The translations under genes were made by a program, and so were the position numbers. DNA of 57,895 nucleotides from Opitutia bacterium (lineage in GTDB: Bacteria > Verrucomicrobiota > Verrucomicrobiia > Opitutales > Opitutaceae). This document shows, in pieces, positions 34,257 to 43,078 of this stretch (positions are counted from its first letter, which is position 1; the number at the start of each line of letters is the position of its first letter). Under the pieces are notes generated by a model, which saw only the letters and a list, made by a program, of their open reading frames with translations, was not told the DNA's origin and made no database searches. The DNA lies in contig CANJIU010000058.1 of the NCBI GenBank assembly GCA_947474365.1, positions 1 to 57,895 of the forward strand. The letters are read 5' to 3'.

Positions 34257-35534
34257 ATGTTTCCCTTTCGCGATTACAGGCTGTTTTTTTCGATTGCGGC
34301 GATTTTCGCCGGTATGCTGCCGACGGCGGTGGTTCAGGCCTCTGACTGGCCCCGCTGGCGTGGACCCGAAGCGAACGGTCACGTGCCCGCCGCGACGGCG
34401 GTCCCGTTGGTATTGCCCGCCGAAGCCCGGTATGTGTGGCGCAGAAAGGTTGGCTTCGGCGTAGGCTCGCCGGTGGTCAGCGGCGGCACGGCCTACTATC
34501 TCGACAACCAAGACAACAAGGAAACCGTCCACGCCGTCGACGCAGCCACCGGCGCGGAACGTTGGCAGACCCCATTTGACGAAACATTCAAGGACAACCA
34601 GTCCGCGGTCGGTCCCCGGGGCACACCTGTCGTCGACCGGGACCGGATCTACGTGCAATCGGGACGAGGTGAATTCCAGTGCCTGTCCACGACCGACGGC
34701 AAGAGCCTCTGGCATGTAAATTTCGTCAACGATTTCGGCGCGCTTTTCACCGGAGAAAAAGGCAGCACTCCCGGCGCGGCACGCCACGGCTACACGGGTC
34801 CGGCGATGATCGACGGGGAGCGCATTCTTGTCGGAGCCGGTGGCGCGAATGGTGCCAGCGTGGTGTGTTTTGACAAGCGCACCGGCAGGGTGATTTGGAA
34901 ATCGCAGAACGACATCCCCGGCAACGGCGGACCGGTCGTCGCCACGCTGGCCGGAATAAAGCAAGTGATCTCCTTCACCGCCGAGGCAGTGATTGGACTG
35001 CGTTTCGACACCGGAGCCCTGCTCTGGCGCGTGCCGGTGAAAACGTCCTATGGCCGGCACGTCGCCAGCCCGATCGTCATCGGCGACCTGGTACTCGTTG
35101 GCTCGCACCAGGCCGGGTTGATCGGAATCCGTATTTCGGCCTCGGACGACACATGCACTGCGGAAACGGCGTACGTTGAAAAGCGCCTCGCGATTAATTT
35201 CTCCAGCCCGGTTTTGCGCGACGGGCTGCTCTATGGACTCGGTCCGGCCGGAATGCTGTTCTGCGCCGATGCTCGGACAGGAGAACAGAAATGGACGCAC
35301 GAGTCGCCCGCGGTTGGCAGCAAAGCCCACGCGGCTTTCCTGCTGATGCACGAAAATCTTCTCGTCCTCGCCGACACCGGCGAATTGCTCCTGGTCGCAG
35401 CCGACCCGAAGGAATTCCGTCTCGTCAGCCGCCTCAAGGTCTGCGGCACGACGTGGTGCAACCCCGCCTATGCCGACGGTCGCCTTTTCCTGCGTGACGC
35501 CGAGGAACTCCTTTGCGTGCAATTGCTGCCCTGA
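34257..35534 (+). CDS. Exported PQQ-like beta-propeller protein 1
   Basis: A 425-residue secreted propeller. Signal peptide to about residue 28 (ending VVQASDWPRW). RGP in WPRWRGPEANG and repeated VNAVD/ATGAERW, LSTTDGKSLWHV, FDKRTGRVIWKS, ADARTGEQKWTHE blades are the usual PQQ_2/BamB-like repeats. BamB-like proteins bind beta-barrel assembly factors, while quinoprotein enzymes bind PQQ; no cofactor-binding residues are clear here. The following membrane-protein gene begins 26 bases after the stop, so the two are probably co-transcribed. Confidence 0.85.
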   Translation: MFPFRDYRLFFSIAAIFAGMLPTAVVQASDWPRWRGPEANGHVPAATAVPLVLPAEARYVWRRKVGFGVGSPVVSGGTAYYLDNQDNKETVHAVDAATGAERWQTPFDETFKDNQSAVGPRGTPVVDRDRIYVQSGRGEFQCLSTTDGKSLWHVNFVNDFGALFTGEKGSTPGAARHGYTGPAMIDGERILVGAGGANGASVVCFDKRTGRVIWKSQNDIPGNGGPVVATLAGIKQVISFTAEAVIGLRFDTGALLWRVPVKTSYGRHVASPIVIGDLVLVGSHQAGLIGIRISASDDTCTAETAYVEKRLAINFSSPVLRDGLLYGLGPAGMLFCADARTGEQKWTHESPAVGSKAHAAFLLMHENLLVLADTGELLLVAADPKEFRLVSRLKVCGTTWCNPAYADGRLFLRDAEELLCVQLLP

Positions 35535-35560
35535 CGGGACGGCCTGCTGCCGCTATTATC

Positions 35561-36166
35561 ATGAAAATTTTCGGACTCACCCCGGAGCGTGCCAACCCAA
35601 CCTCCGGTCACGGCACCTCGCCAGCCACCAGCCTGGGATTTGCGATCGGTTATGGCAGCGTGAGTTTCGGCGCCGTGAGCGTGCTGGCCTACTCCATCTG
35701 GGCCTATCACCTGATTCCGGGCGCCGCGGCGATGTATTCGACCACGGCGCTGGTCTACGTCGGCCTTGCCGGCCTCGCCCTGAGCCGTCTGGTGGATCCG
35801 CCGCGCAGCCGGAGACGCTTTCCGCTGCTGTTTGCCGCGGTCTTTGTCGTGTACGCCGTCGGATGGTGTGCGTTCTGGTTTGGCCTGAGAGGAAAACACC
35901 AGGCCGATCTTTTCGGCGCCGCCGCCGGGTTGGCTGCCGTCACCGCAATGCTGCAGGGCGCTTTTGGCCGGCGTGGTGGATTTCTCCGGCTCTTTGGGGT
36001 GCTGTTCGCGCTGCACAGCGCCGGCTACTACCTAGGAGGCGAACTTTACGGAGTGGTGCACGGCGCGACTGGCCGGCTGCTCTGGGGTGCGGCCCATGGA
36101 CTCGGCTTTGGCGCCGGGCTTGGGTACGTTCTGCATCAATCTCAGGTGGTCGATCAGGAAAAATAG
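35561..36166 (+). CDS. Six-helix integral membrane protein of unknown function
   Basis: A 201-residue protein that is almost entirely membrane. Six hydrophobic segments fit at about 27-47, 55-75, 88-110, 119-138, 145-165 and 175-195. Short charged loops with Arg (RSRRRF; GRRGGF) suggest the inside. The start at 35561 is chosen because it directly follows the previous gene at 26 bases; an upstream overlapping frame is not needed. Not recognisable to a family by eye. It sits between the propeller and the halogenase-like enzyme. Confidence 0.7.
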   Translation: MKIFGLTPERANPTSGHGTSPATSLGFAIGYGSVSFGAVSVLAYSIWAYHLIPGAAAMYSTTALVYVGLAGLALSRLVDPPRSRRRFPLLFAAVFVVYAVGWCAFWFGLRGKHQADLFGAAAGLAAVTAMLQGAFGRRGGFLRLFGVLFALHSAGYYLGGELYGVVHGATGRLLWGAAHGLGFGAGLGYVLHQSQVVDQEK

Positions 36167-36255
36167 TCCCGGCACACCGCATCCAACAGGTGGGCTCGTG
36201 CGTATAGATGCGTGACAGCGGAGCTGTGCGCGGTTGAAATCTCTTTTCCCTGAAA

Positions 36256-37575
36256 ATGCCGACCCAAAACAAGTCTCAATCCTACGACGCAATCATCATT
36301 GGTGGCGGGCCCTCCGGGACCTGCTCCGCGGCGATTCTGGCCGAATACGGCCACCGCGTGCTCATCCTGGAGCGAGAGAAATTTCCCCGCTACCATATCG
36401 GTGAATCCCTCATCCCTTTCACTTTTCAGCCGCTCCAGCGGATCGGTATGATTCCGAAGATGAAGGGTTCGGCTTTCGTCAAGAAGTACAGTGTCACCTT
36501 CGTACAACCCGATGGACGCCGCTCCCAGCCCTTTTACTTTTTCAACCGCTACGACCGTGAAACCGTCGCGCAAACCTGGCAGGTGCTGCGTTCGGAGTTC
36601 GATCAAATCATGCTGGATAACGCCCGGGAAAAGGGCGCCGAGGTGCGCGAGGAGACGACTGTTACGCGCACGTTGATGGAAGGTGACCGCGTCGTGGGCG
36701 TCGAGGCTAAGGACAAATCGGGCCAGACGTTCGAGGTCCGCGCGCCAATCACGCTCGATTGCACCGGCAAGGAGGCCTTTACCTCAAACCGCAACGGCTG
36801 GCGGATGAGCGATCCGTATCTCAACAAGGTTGCGGTCTGGACCTACTACAAGGATTCGAAGCGGGGCGTCGGCATCGACGAGGGAGACACGACGGTCGCA
36901 TACGTGCCCGACAAGGGGTGGTTCTGGCATATCCCGCAGCACAATCGAATGACGAGCGTCGGCATCGTGGCTGAGGGGAAATATCTCTCCCGAGGTGGCG
37001 TCAAAGACCCGAAGACGATTTTCCACCGCGAAGTGGAGGAGAACCAATGGATCAAGGATCGCCTGTCGACCGGCGAGTCGACGGGTGAATACTTTATCAC
37101 GAGTGAATACTCACGGCACTCGAAGTACTGCGCGGCCCCCGGCTTGGTTTTGGTCGGCGACGCGCTCGCGTTTCTCGATCCGGTATTCAGCAGCGGCGTG
37201 ATGCTGGCGCTGAAAAGCGGACAGCTCGTGGGTGAAGCCGTTCATGAGGGATTGGTCGCGGGAGATCTGTCCCCGGCGCGCTTCGCCAATTACGGGGCGA
37301 CGATTCGGGCCGGCGTGGAAAACATGCGCAAGCTGGTCTACGCGTTTTACGATCCCAAGTTTTCCTTCCGCGAGGTGATCGCGCGTTACCCGGACGCTGG
37401 CGGTGAAATCACCGACTGTTTGTCTGGCGACGTGAACAAGGACTTCACTCAACTCTGGAACCGCATCCGTGAGTTCGTACCGCTGCCCGATGATTTGCCC
37501 TATGGCGCTCCGTTGGAATCGAGCGCCGACGGCGGTAAGGCGTCCGCGATTTCCGCGGCCGGAAAATCGGGTTGA
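36256..37575 (+). CDS. FAD-dependent oxidoreductase, flavin-halogenase / geranylgeranyl-reductase-like
   Basis: A 439-residue cytoplasmic flavoprotein. FAD motif GGGPSG (16-21), the LEREKFPRYHIGES segment, and GDALAFLDPVFSSG near 313 are shared by tryptophan/phenol halogenases and geranylgeranyl reductases. It also has the sequence GWFWHIP (Trp222, Trp224, Pro227), which fits the WxWxIP halogenase motif, and Lys76-Lys77 near the position of the catalytic halogenase lysine. Whether it chlorinates a substrate or reduces a lipid is open. No natural-product synthase is nearby; the neighbours are propeller proteins. Confidence 0.85.
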   Translation: MPTQNKSQSYDAIIIGGGPSGTCSAAILAEYGHRVLILEREKFPRYHIGESLIPFTFQPLQRIGMIPKMKGSAFVKKYSVTFVQPDGRRSQPFYFFNRYDRETVAQTWQVLRSEFDQIMLDNAREKGAEVREETTVTRTLMEGDRVVGVEAKDKSGQTFEVRAPITLDCTGKEAFTSNRNGWRMSDPYLNKVAVWTYYKDSKRGVGIDEGDTTVAYVPDKGWFWHIPQHNRMTSVGIVAEGKYLSRGGVKDPKTIFHREVEENQWIKDRLSTGESTGEYFITSEYSRHSKYCAAPGLVLVGDALAFLDPVFSSGVMLALKSGQLVGEAVHEGLVAGDLSPARFANYGATIRAGVENMRKLVYAFYDPKFSFREVIARYPDAGGEITDCLSGDVNKDFTQLWNRIREFVPLPDDLPYGAPLESSADGGKASAISAAGKSG

Positions 37576-37628
37576 AACTTCGCGGGCGGCAGGGCAGGCA
37601 AGCGTCCGCCCACCCTGCCCTGAACCGA

Positions 37629-39041
37629 ATGACCGCATTTCTTCGCATCGCATGCGTCACGGTGACGCTTGCGATCTCCACCGCCCGTGCCTCGGCCCAA
37701 GAGGCAACGCCCTACCCGGGACTGACCTTTCACGCGCCACCCAAGGCGCTGGCCAGTGGTGCCGCGACCGAGAACTGGCCGCACTTTCTCGGGCCGCATT
37801 TTGACGCCACCACCCAGGAGACCAAATTGCTCCGGCAGTGGCCCAAAGACGGGCCGGTGAAAGTTTGGGAAATGGCAACCGGCGACGGATACGCGTGCCC
37901 GGTCTTTGTCGCCGGTCGGATGGTTCACTTCCATCGCGTCGACGGCAAGGAGACCGTCGATTGCCTCGATCCCGAAACTGGAAAACGTTTCTGGCGCTTC
38001 GACTATCCCGTGGTCTACGAGGATCGCTACGGCTTTAATCCCGGGCCACGTTCCAGTGCGGTGATTGACGACGGGCGCGTCTACACTGTCGGCGTGACGG
38101 CGGTGATGCATTGCCTCGACTTGAAAACGGGGCGCGTCCTCTGGCGCCGTGATCTCCTTTCCGACTACAAGATTCCGCAGTACTTCTTTGGTTACGGCCC
38201 CACTCCCTTCGTCTGGAAGGACCGCCTCATCGTCAACGTCGGTGGCAAGGCCAAGGATGGGACCACTGGCACCTGCGTGGCCGCCTTTGACAAGCTCACG
38301 GGGAAAACACGGTGGGAAGTTGAAGACTCGTGGGGCGCCAGCTACGCGTCGCCGATCGTCGCCAAACTCCGGGGCCGCGATGTCGCGCTCGTCGTCGCCG
38401 CCGGCGAAAGCCGGCCAAGCGTAGGCGGTTTGATCACGCTCGATCCCGAGACCGGCCGGGTCTACGACCGGTTTCCATGGCGCGCCAAGGTCTACGAATC
38501 CGTCATCGCCGGCAGCCCAGTCGTCGTCAACGACCGGCAGGTCTACATCTCTGAGTGCTACGAAAAGGGCGGCGCGCTGCTCGAGTTCGACGAAAACCTG
38601 AAATCGAAGCAGCTCTGGACGCAGCGGGACTTCGGCCTGCATTGGATGATGCCGATGCAAATCGACGGGCACCTCTATGGCTTCGCCGGACGCAACCCGC
38701 CGGACACCGAGTTCCGTTGCCTGCAACTTGAAACCGGCAAGATCGTCTGGAGAGACGACACCCGGTTTGAGCAAGAAGGGCGTCTGAGCAGTTTCTTCCG
38801 GGCCAGCCTGCTGCGCGCCGACGGTCGTTATTTTTGTCTCGGGGAGGACGGCTTGATCGGCGAGTTTGAACTCACGCCGAAGGGGGCGGTGCTCAAGCAA
38901 CGCGTCCGGCTTTTCGCCGCCACCTCATCGTGGACGCTGCCCGCGCTGCATCGTGGACTCCTTTACGTCGCCCAAAACACCCGCGACGGGCGCGAAGGCA
39001 AGGCGCCGCGAATCATCTGTTACGATTTCCGCGGCGAATAA
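37629..39041 (+). CDS. Exported PQQ-like beta-propeller protein 2
   Basis: A 470-residue secreted propeller. Signal peptide MTAFLRIACVTVTLAISTARA followed by SAQEATPYPG. The blades show LDPETGKRFWRFDYP, LDLKTGRVLWRRDLL, FDKLTGKTRWEVEDSW and LDPETGRVYDRFPWR. ENWPHFLGPHFDA near the start is the WPxFxGP motif of this group. The start at 37629 is chosen because it gives a proper signal peptide; an earlier TTG is possible. It begins 53 bases after the halogenase-like stop. Confidence 0.85.
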   Translation: MTAFLRIACVTVTLAISTARASAQEATPYPGLTFHAPPKALASGAATENWPHFLGPHFDATTQETKLLRQWPKDGPVKVWEMATGDGYACPVFVAGRMVHFHRVDGKETVDCLDPETGKRFWRFDYPVVYEDRYGFNPGPRSSAVIDDGRVYTVGVTAVMHCLDLKTGRVLWRRDLLSDYKIPQYFFGYGPTPFVWKDRLIVNVGGKAKDGTTGTCVAAFDKLTGKTRWEVEDSWGASYASPIVAKLRGRDVALVVAAGESRPSVGGLITLDPETGRVYDRFPWRAKVYESVIAGSPVVVNDRQVYISECYEKGGALLEFDENLKSKQLWTQRDFGLHWMMPMQIDGHLYGFAGRNPPDTEFRCLQLETGKIVWRDDTRFEQEGRLSSFFRASLLRADGRYFCLGEDGLIGEFELTPKGAVLKQRVRLFAATSSWTLPALHRGLLYVAQNTRDGREGKAPRIICYDFRGE

Positions 39042-39056
39042 GGCGGCGCAACAAGC

Positions 39057-40301
39057 TCACCGACCGATGCACCAGAGGTATTCCTGGCGCTCATCGCCTT
39101 TTTTCGCGCTTCTCAGGTAGAGACGATTGCCGCAGATCACGGGAGAAGCATAGGCTTCGTCTCCGAGTTGGTTTTGCGCGATCAGCTTGAAATGTTGGGG
39201 CGTGGCCTCGAACACCGAGGTTACGCCGCGGAGGCTCGTGGCGTAGATCGTTGTCCCCAGCATTACAGGTGACGCATAGAAATCCTTGTCGACCTTTTCG
39301 CGCCACAACTCATCGCCCGTGTCTGATTTCCAGCAAATTGCCTGGCCGTTGTCCAAGACGGCGTAGAGATGCCCGTCGCGCACGAGCATCGAAGGGACGT
39401 AGACCCGCGTGCCGTTTTGCCAGGCGATTTTTCCGGAGCCGTCCGCCTCCACTGCCGTCGTGTTGTTTTTGGGATACCCGCCACCGACAAAGACCCTCCG
39501 ACCGTCGGTGACTGCCGTCACGACACATTCCTCGGTCGCCCCTTCGATTTCCCAAAGTTTCTTCCCGGTCGACGGCTCAAAACTCGAAACGAGGTTGCAG
39601 CCCGCGACCACCATCTGAACCCGCCCTGCCGCCGTGAGCACCGACGGCGAGGTGTAGTTCGGAGTTTTTGGCCGGTTCTGCTCCCAAACGATTTTTCCTG
39701 TGCGCCGGTCGAGTCCTGCCACCTTGCCGCCTGACTTGTGGTCGGCCGTCACGAGAACCAGCGTCCCTTGCAGGACGGGTGACGAGCCGAACCCCTGGTG
39801 GGTGGTGAAATCGCTCACGCGTTGCTGCCAGACAATCTTGCCCGAGAGGTCGAGCGCTGTCGTGTACACCGCCTTCTGGTTGAGGAAATTCACATACAGG
39901 AGCTCGCCGTCGCACGCCACCGAAGGAGACGCCTGCGAGGTGTTGCGATGTCCCGCGGTGTCGAGATTGCCGCGGTGCACCACGGTTTCCCACTGGAGTT
40001 TTCCGGTGGCGCGATCGAGGCAAAGCACCACCTGCTCCGCGGCGGCGATGTCGGCCGTGGTGAGGAAAACCTGATTCCCGACGAGGGTGGGAGAACTGTG
40101 CCCGCGTCCGCGGATGGCCGCCCTCCAGATCACGTTTTCCGTCTCGCTCCATTTTTCCGGCAAGGTCTGGCCGGTCGCGGCGTGCCCATCACCCGTGGGG
40201 CCCCGCCAGCCCGGCCAATCGCCGGCGGCCGCCGCCGATACTTCGCCGGATAACGCGCCGGCCAGAACCATCGCGGAAAACAAGAGAGAGAGGGATTTCA
40301 T
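39057..40301 (-). CDS. Exported PQQ-like beta-propeller protein 3
   Basis: A 414-residue secreted propeller on the minus strand, with signal peptide MKSLSLLFSAMVLAGALSGEVSA. The WPGWRGPTGDGHA motif is followed by WSETENVIWR and blades LDRATGKLQWET, LDRRTGKIVWEQ, FEPSTGKKLWEIE and WKSDTGDELWREK. It faces propeller 4 across a 157-base divergent promoter region and ends 15 bases from propeller 2. Substrate or partner unknown. Its start at 40301 gives a standard signal peptide; the open frame continues upstream. Confidence 0.85.
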   Translation of the reverse strand: MKSLSLLFSAMVLAGALSGEVSAAAAGDWPGWRGPTGDGHAATGQTLPEKWSETENVIWRAAIRGRGHSSPTLVGNQVFLTTADIAAAEQVVLCLDRATGKLQWETVVHRGNLDTAGHRNTSQASPSVACDGELLYVNFLNQKAVYTTALDLSGKIVWQQRVSDFTTHQGFGSSPVLQGTLVLVTADHKSGGKVAGLDRRTGKIVWEQNRPKTPNYTSPSVLTAAGRVQMVVAGCNLVSSFEPSTGKKLWEIEGATEECVVTAVTDGRRVFVGGGYPKNNTTAVEADGSGKIAWQNGTRVYVPSMLVRDGHLYAVLDNGQAICWKSDTGDELWREKVDKDFYASPVMLGTTIYATSLRGVTSVFEATPQHFKLIAQNQLGDEAYASPVICGNRLYLRSAKKGDERQEYLWCIGR

Positions 40302-40458
40302 GGGGTGAGGCCGGAAGTTCCGCCGATTCCGGCGTGTCGTGCAAGCGCAAGGAACTTCCGACCGCCGTCGACACGAAAAAGCCATTTCCCTTTGACCACG
40401 AAACGCCCGGCGGCTGTGCTCCTCGCTCCCTCGATTGCGCAGGTTCTCCCATCTCCCC

Positions 40459-41709
40459 ATGAAATTTTTCCAACACGGCGTGTGGCTGGCCCTCTCTCTG
40501 GCAGCTGTGGCCTCGAAGCCGGCTGCCGCCCAGGAATGGACGCGTTTCCGCGGCCCGAACGGAACCGGAATCAGCACGAGCACGGGCGTTCCCGTGACCT
40601 GGAACGAACCGGACTTCCGCTGGCGGGTCACGATTCCGGGCGACAGCCACTCCCAGCCGGTCATCTGGGGCGACCGGATTTTCCTCATGACGGCCACGCA
40701 GGCGGGCAAGGAACGCGCGCTGCTCTGCCTGAAGAAGACCGACGGCAAGGAAATGTGGAGCCGGCAATTCTCGCAGCCGACCCATCGTCCCGGAAACAAG
40801 AACTCGGGTTACGCCAACGGTTCTCCCGTCGTGGATCGGGAGCACGTCATCGCGTGTTTTGTCTCGAGCGAACACTTCTGGGTGCGTTCGTTTGACCACG
40901 CGGGCAATGAACTCTGGAGCCGCGACCTCGGCCTGTTCGAGTCGCAGCACGGCCACGGCGCTTCTCCCATCATTTTTGAAAACACGGTCATCGTGACCAA
41001 CGATCAGGACGGCGAGAGCTTCGTCATCGCGCTCGATCTCAAATCCGGCAAGCCAGTGTGGAAGACCCCGCGCCGCGGAATCAAGGGTGGCACCGCGTAC
41101 GGCACGCCCACCCTTCTCAATCGCCCCGGCTCCCCCACCGAACTCGTGCTCAGCGGACAAGGTCACGGCCTGTCCAGTCTCGATCCGCGAACCGGCGCGG
41201 CCAATTGGGAGGCTCCACTGTACGACAAACGCATGGTGGCGTCGCCGGTCGTGGCGGGTGATCTCGTCATCGGCAGCTGCGGTCAGGGCGGCGGCGCTGG
41301 CAATTTTCTCACGGCCGTGAAACTCGGCGGTCGTGGCGATGTCGCCAAGACCCACGCCGCTTACACACTCAACAAGGCTACGCCCTACGTGCCCACTCCG
41401 CTTTACCTCGACGGACGTGTTTACCTGATCAGCGACGCCGGGATCGCCACGGCCCTCGATGCCCCGAGCGGACGGGTGATCTGGAGCGAGCGCTTGGGCG
41501 CCGAGTTTTTCGGTTCCCCCGTGATCATCGACGGAAAGATCTACTGCCCGTCGACCAAGGGGGAGATGCTCGTCATCGCCACCGGCGATGCGTTCAAGCT
41601 CCTCGCCCGCAATCCACTCGGCGAAGGGAGCCACAGCTCACCGTGCGTCGACGGCGGGCGAATTTACATGAAAACGTTTACCCACCTCCTCTGCATCGGC
41701 GGCAAATGA
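40459..41709 (+). CDS. Exported PQQ-like beta-propeller protein 4
   Basis: A 416-residue secreted propeller. Signal peptide MKFFQHGVWLALSLAAVASKPAAA, then WTRFRGPNGTGIS. Blades include LKKTDGKEMWSRQF, LDLKSGKPVWKTPRR, LDPRTGAANWEA and LDAPSGRVIWSE. The downstream propeller 5 start overlaps its stop (ATGA), so the two are coupled. By sequence it resembles propeller 1 and 3 more than BamB itself; enzymatic activity unknown. Confidence 0.85.
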   Translation: MKFFQHGVWLALSLAAVASKPAAAQEWTRFRGPNGTGISTSTGVPVTWNEPDFRWRVTIPGDSHSQPVIWGDRIFLMTATQAGKERALLCLKKTDGKEMWSRQFSQPTHRPGNKNSGYANGSPVVDREHVIACFVSSEHFWVRSFDHAGNELWSRDLGLFESQHGHGASPIIFENTVIVTNDQDGESFVIALDLKSGKPVWKTPRRGIKGGTAYGTPTLLNRPGSPTELVLSGQGHGLSSLDPRTGAANWEAPLYDKRMVASPVVAGDLVIGSCGQGGGAGNFLTAVKLGGRGDVAKTHAAYTLNKATPYVPTPLYLDGRVYLISDAGIATALDAPSGRVIWSERLGAEFFGSPVIIDGKIYCPSTKGEMLVIATGDAFKLLARNPLGEGSHSSPCVDGGRIYMKTFTHLLCIGGK

Positions 41710-43067
41710 AATCCCTCGCTCTATTCGCCGCCAGCCTCGTCATTGCCCTGCCCGCCTCCCGCGCCGCCGATTGGCCGACGCTCGGTGGGCCGGATCACAA
41801 CATGGTTTCGCCAGAGAAAGGTCTGCCGGCGAACTGGGATGGCGGAGAGAAGAATCCCAAGAAAAACATCCGCTGGATCGGAGCGCTTGGCAAAGCGACC
41901 TTTGGCAATCCGGTGATCAGCGGTGGGCGTGTCTTCATCGGCACGGACAACGACGCGCCGGATTCCAACGAGCAGCGCGGCGTGGTGAAGTGCTTTTCGG
42001 AAAAGGACGGGAAACTTCTCTGGCGAGTGACCCACGAAAAGCTGCGCAATCCCGGGGAGGACGACGGCACCATCGGCGTCACCTCGACGCCCTGCGTCGC
42101 CGGCGAGCAGGTTTACTATGTGAGCAACCGCGGGGAGCTGGTCTGCCGGGCGGTGGCGGATGGCGCGCAGGTCTGGCTGCTCGACATGCGCGGGACGCTC
42201 GGCGCCAACCCCAATCAGGCGTCGGCCTCGTCGCCGCTCGTCGTGGGCGACCTGGTGTTTGTCGTCACGGGCAATGCGGCAGATTATAAGACCGGCAAGG
42301 TGAAGAATCCCACGGCGCCCAGCTTCATCGCGGTGGATCGCAAGACCGGCAAGGTGGCCTGGCAGGATAGTTCGCCGGGCGAACGCATCATCACCGGGCA
42401 GTGGGGCTCGCCCGGATACGGCGTCGTCGACGGCCAGGCGCAAGTGGCGTTTCCGGGCGGCGACGGCTGGCTCTACAGTTTTGAACCCGCCACCGGGAAG
42501 CTGCTTTGGAAATTCAACTGCAAGGCCCACGAGAAGCCGTCGGCCTCCGGCGACCCGGAGACGACGTTCCAATTGCTGGCCGCGCCGGTCTTCTCCGGGC
42601 ACCGGGTGTTCGTTTCGATTGGCGAACCCGAAGCTGGATCGGGGCCCGGCGCGCTGCGCTGCATCGACGCCCGCCAAAAGGGTGACGTGACCAAGACCGC
42701 TGAGCTCTGGCGCCTCGGAGGGACCGACTTCAACGACAGCATCTCGATGGTCGCCGTCCAGGACGGGCTTCTTTATGCCGTGGATTCCCCTGGTTTCCTC
42801 AACTGCATCGAGGCGGAAACGGGCAAGCGCGTCTGGGTGCACGATCTCAAGGCCAACGTCTGGGGTTCGCCGCTGGTGGCGGACGGGAAGGTCTACGTTC
42901 AGATTGCCGATGGTGCCATCGTGATCTTCGCGACCGGCCGGGAGAAAAAGCTCCTCGCCACCAATGCGACTCTTTCCGACCTCGCCCACGGCACGCCCGT
43001 GGCGGCCAACGGTGTACTTTACCTCACCGGTCAGAAGCACCTCTACGCGGTCGCGCTGGAAAAATAG
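41706..43067 (+). CDS. Exported PQQ-like beta-propeller protein 5
   Basis: A 453-residue secreted propeller, with signal peptide MKSLALFAASLVIALPASRA and a WPTLGGPDHNMV variant of the WPxFRGP motif. Blades FSEKDGKLLWRVT, VDRKTGKVAWQDSSP, FEPATGKLLWKFNC and IEAETGKRVWVHDL are clear. Starts inside the stop of propeller 4 and ends 11 bases from the convergent rapA stop. The two coupled genes may make a paired complex; that is an inference. Confidence 0.85.
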   Translation: MKSLALFAASLVIALPASRAADWPTLGGPDHNMVSPEKGLPANWDGGEKNPKKNIRWIGALGKATFGNPVISGGRVFIGTDNDAPDSNEQRGVVKCFSEKDGKLLWRVTHEKLRNPGEDDGTIGVTSTPCVAGEQVYYVSNRGELVCRAVADGAQVWLLDMRGTLGANPNQASASSPLVVGDLVFVVTGNAADYKTGKVKNPTAPSFIAVDRKTGKVAWQDSSPGERIITGQWGSPGYGVVDGQAQVAFPGGDGWLYSFEPATGKLLWKFNCKAHEKPSASGDPETTFQLLAAPVFSGHRVFVSIGEPEAGSGPGALRCIDARQKGDVTKTAELWRLGGTDFNDSISMVAVQDGLLYAVDSPGFLNCIEAETGKRVWVHDLKANVWGSPLVADGKVYVQIADGAIVIFATGREKKLLATNATLSDLAHGTPVAANGVLYLTGQKHLYAVALEK

Positions 43068-43078
43068 CAGCGGGAAAC

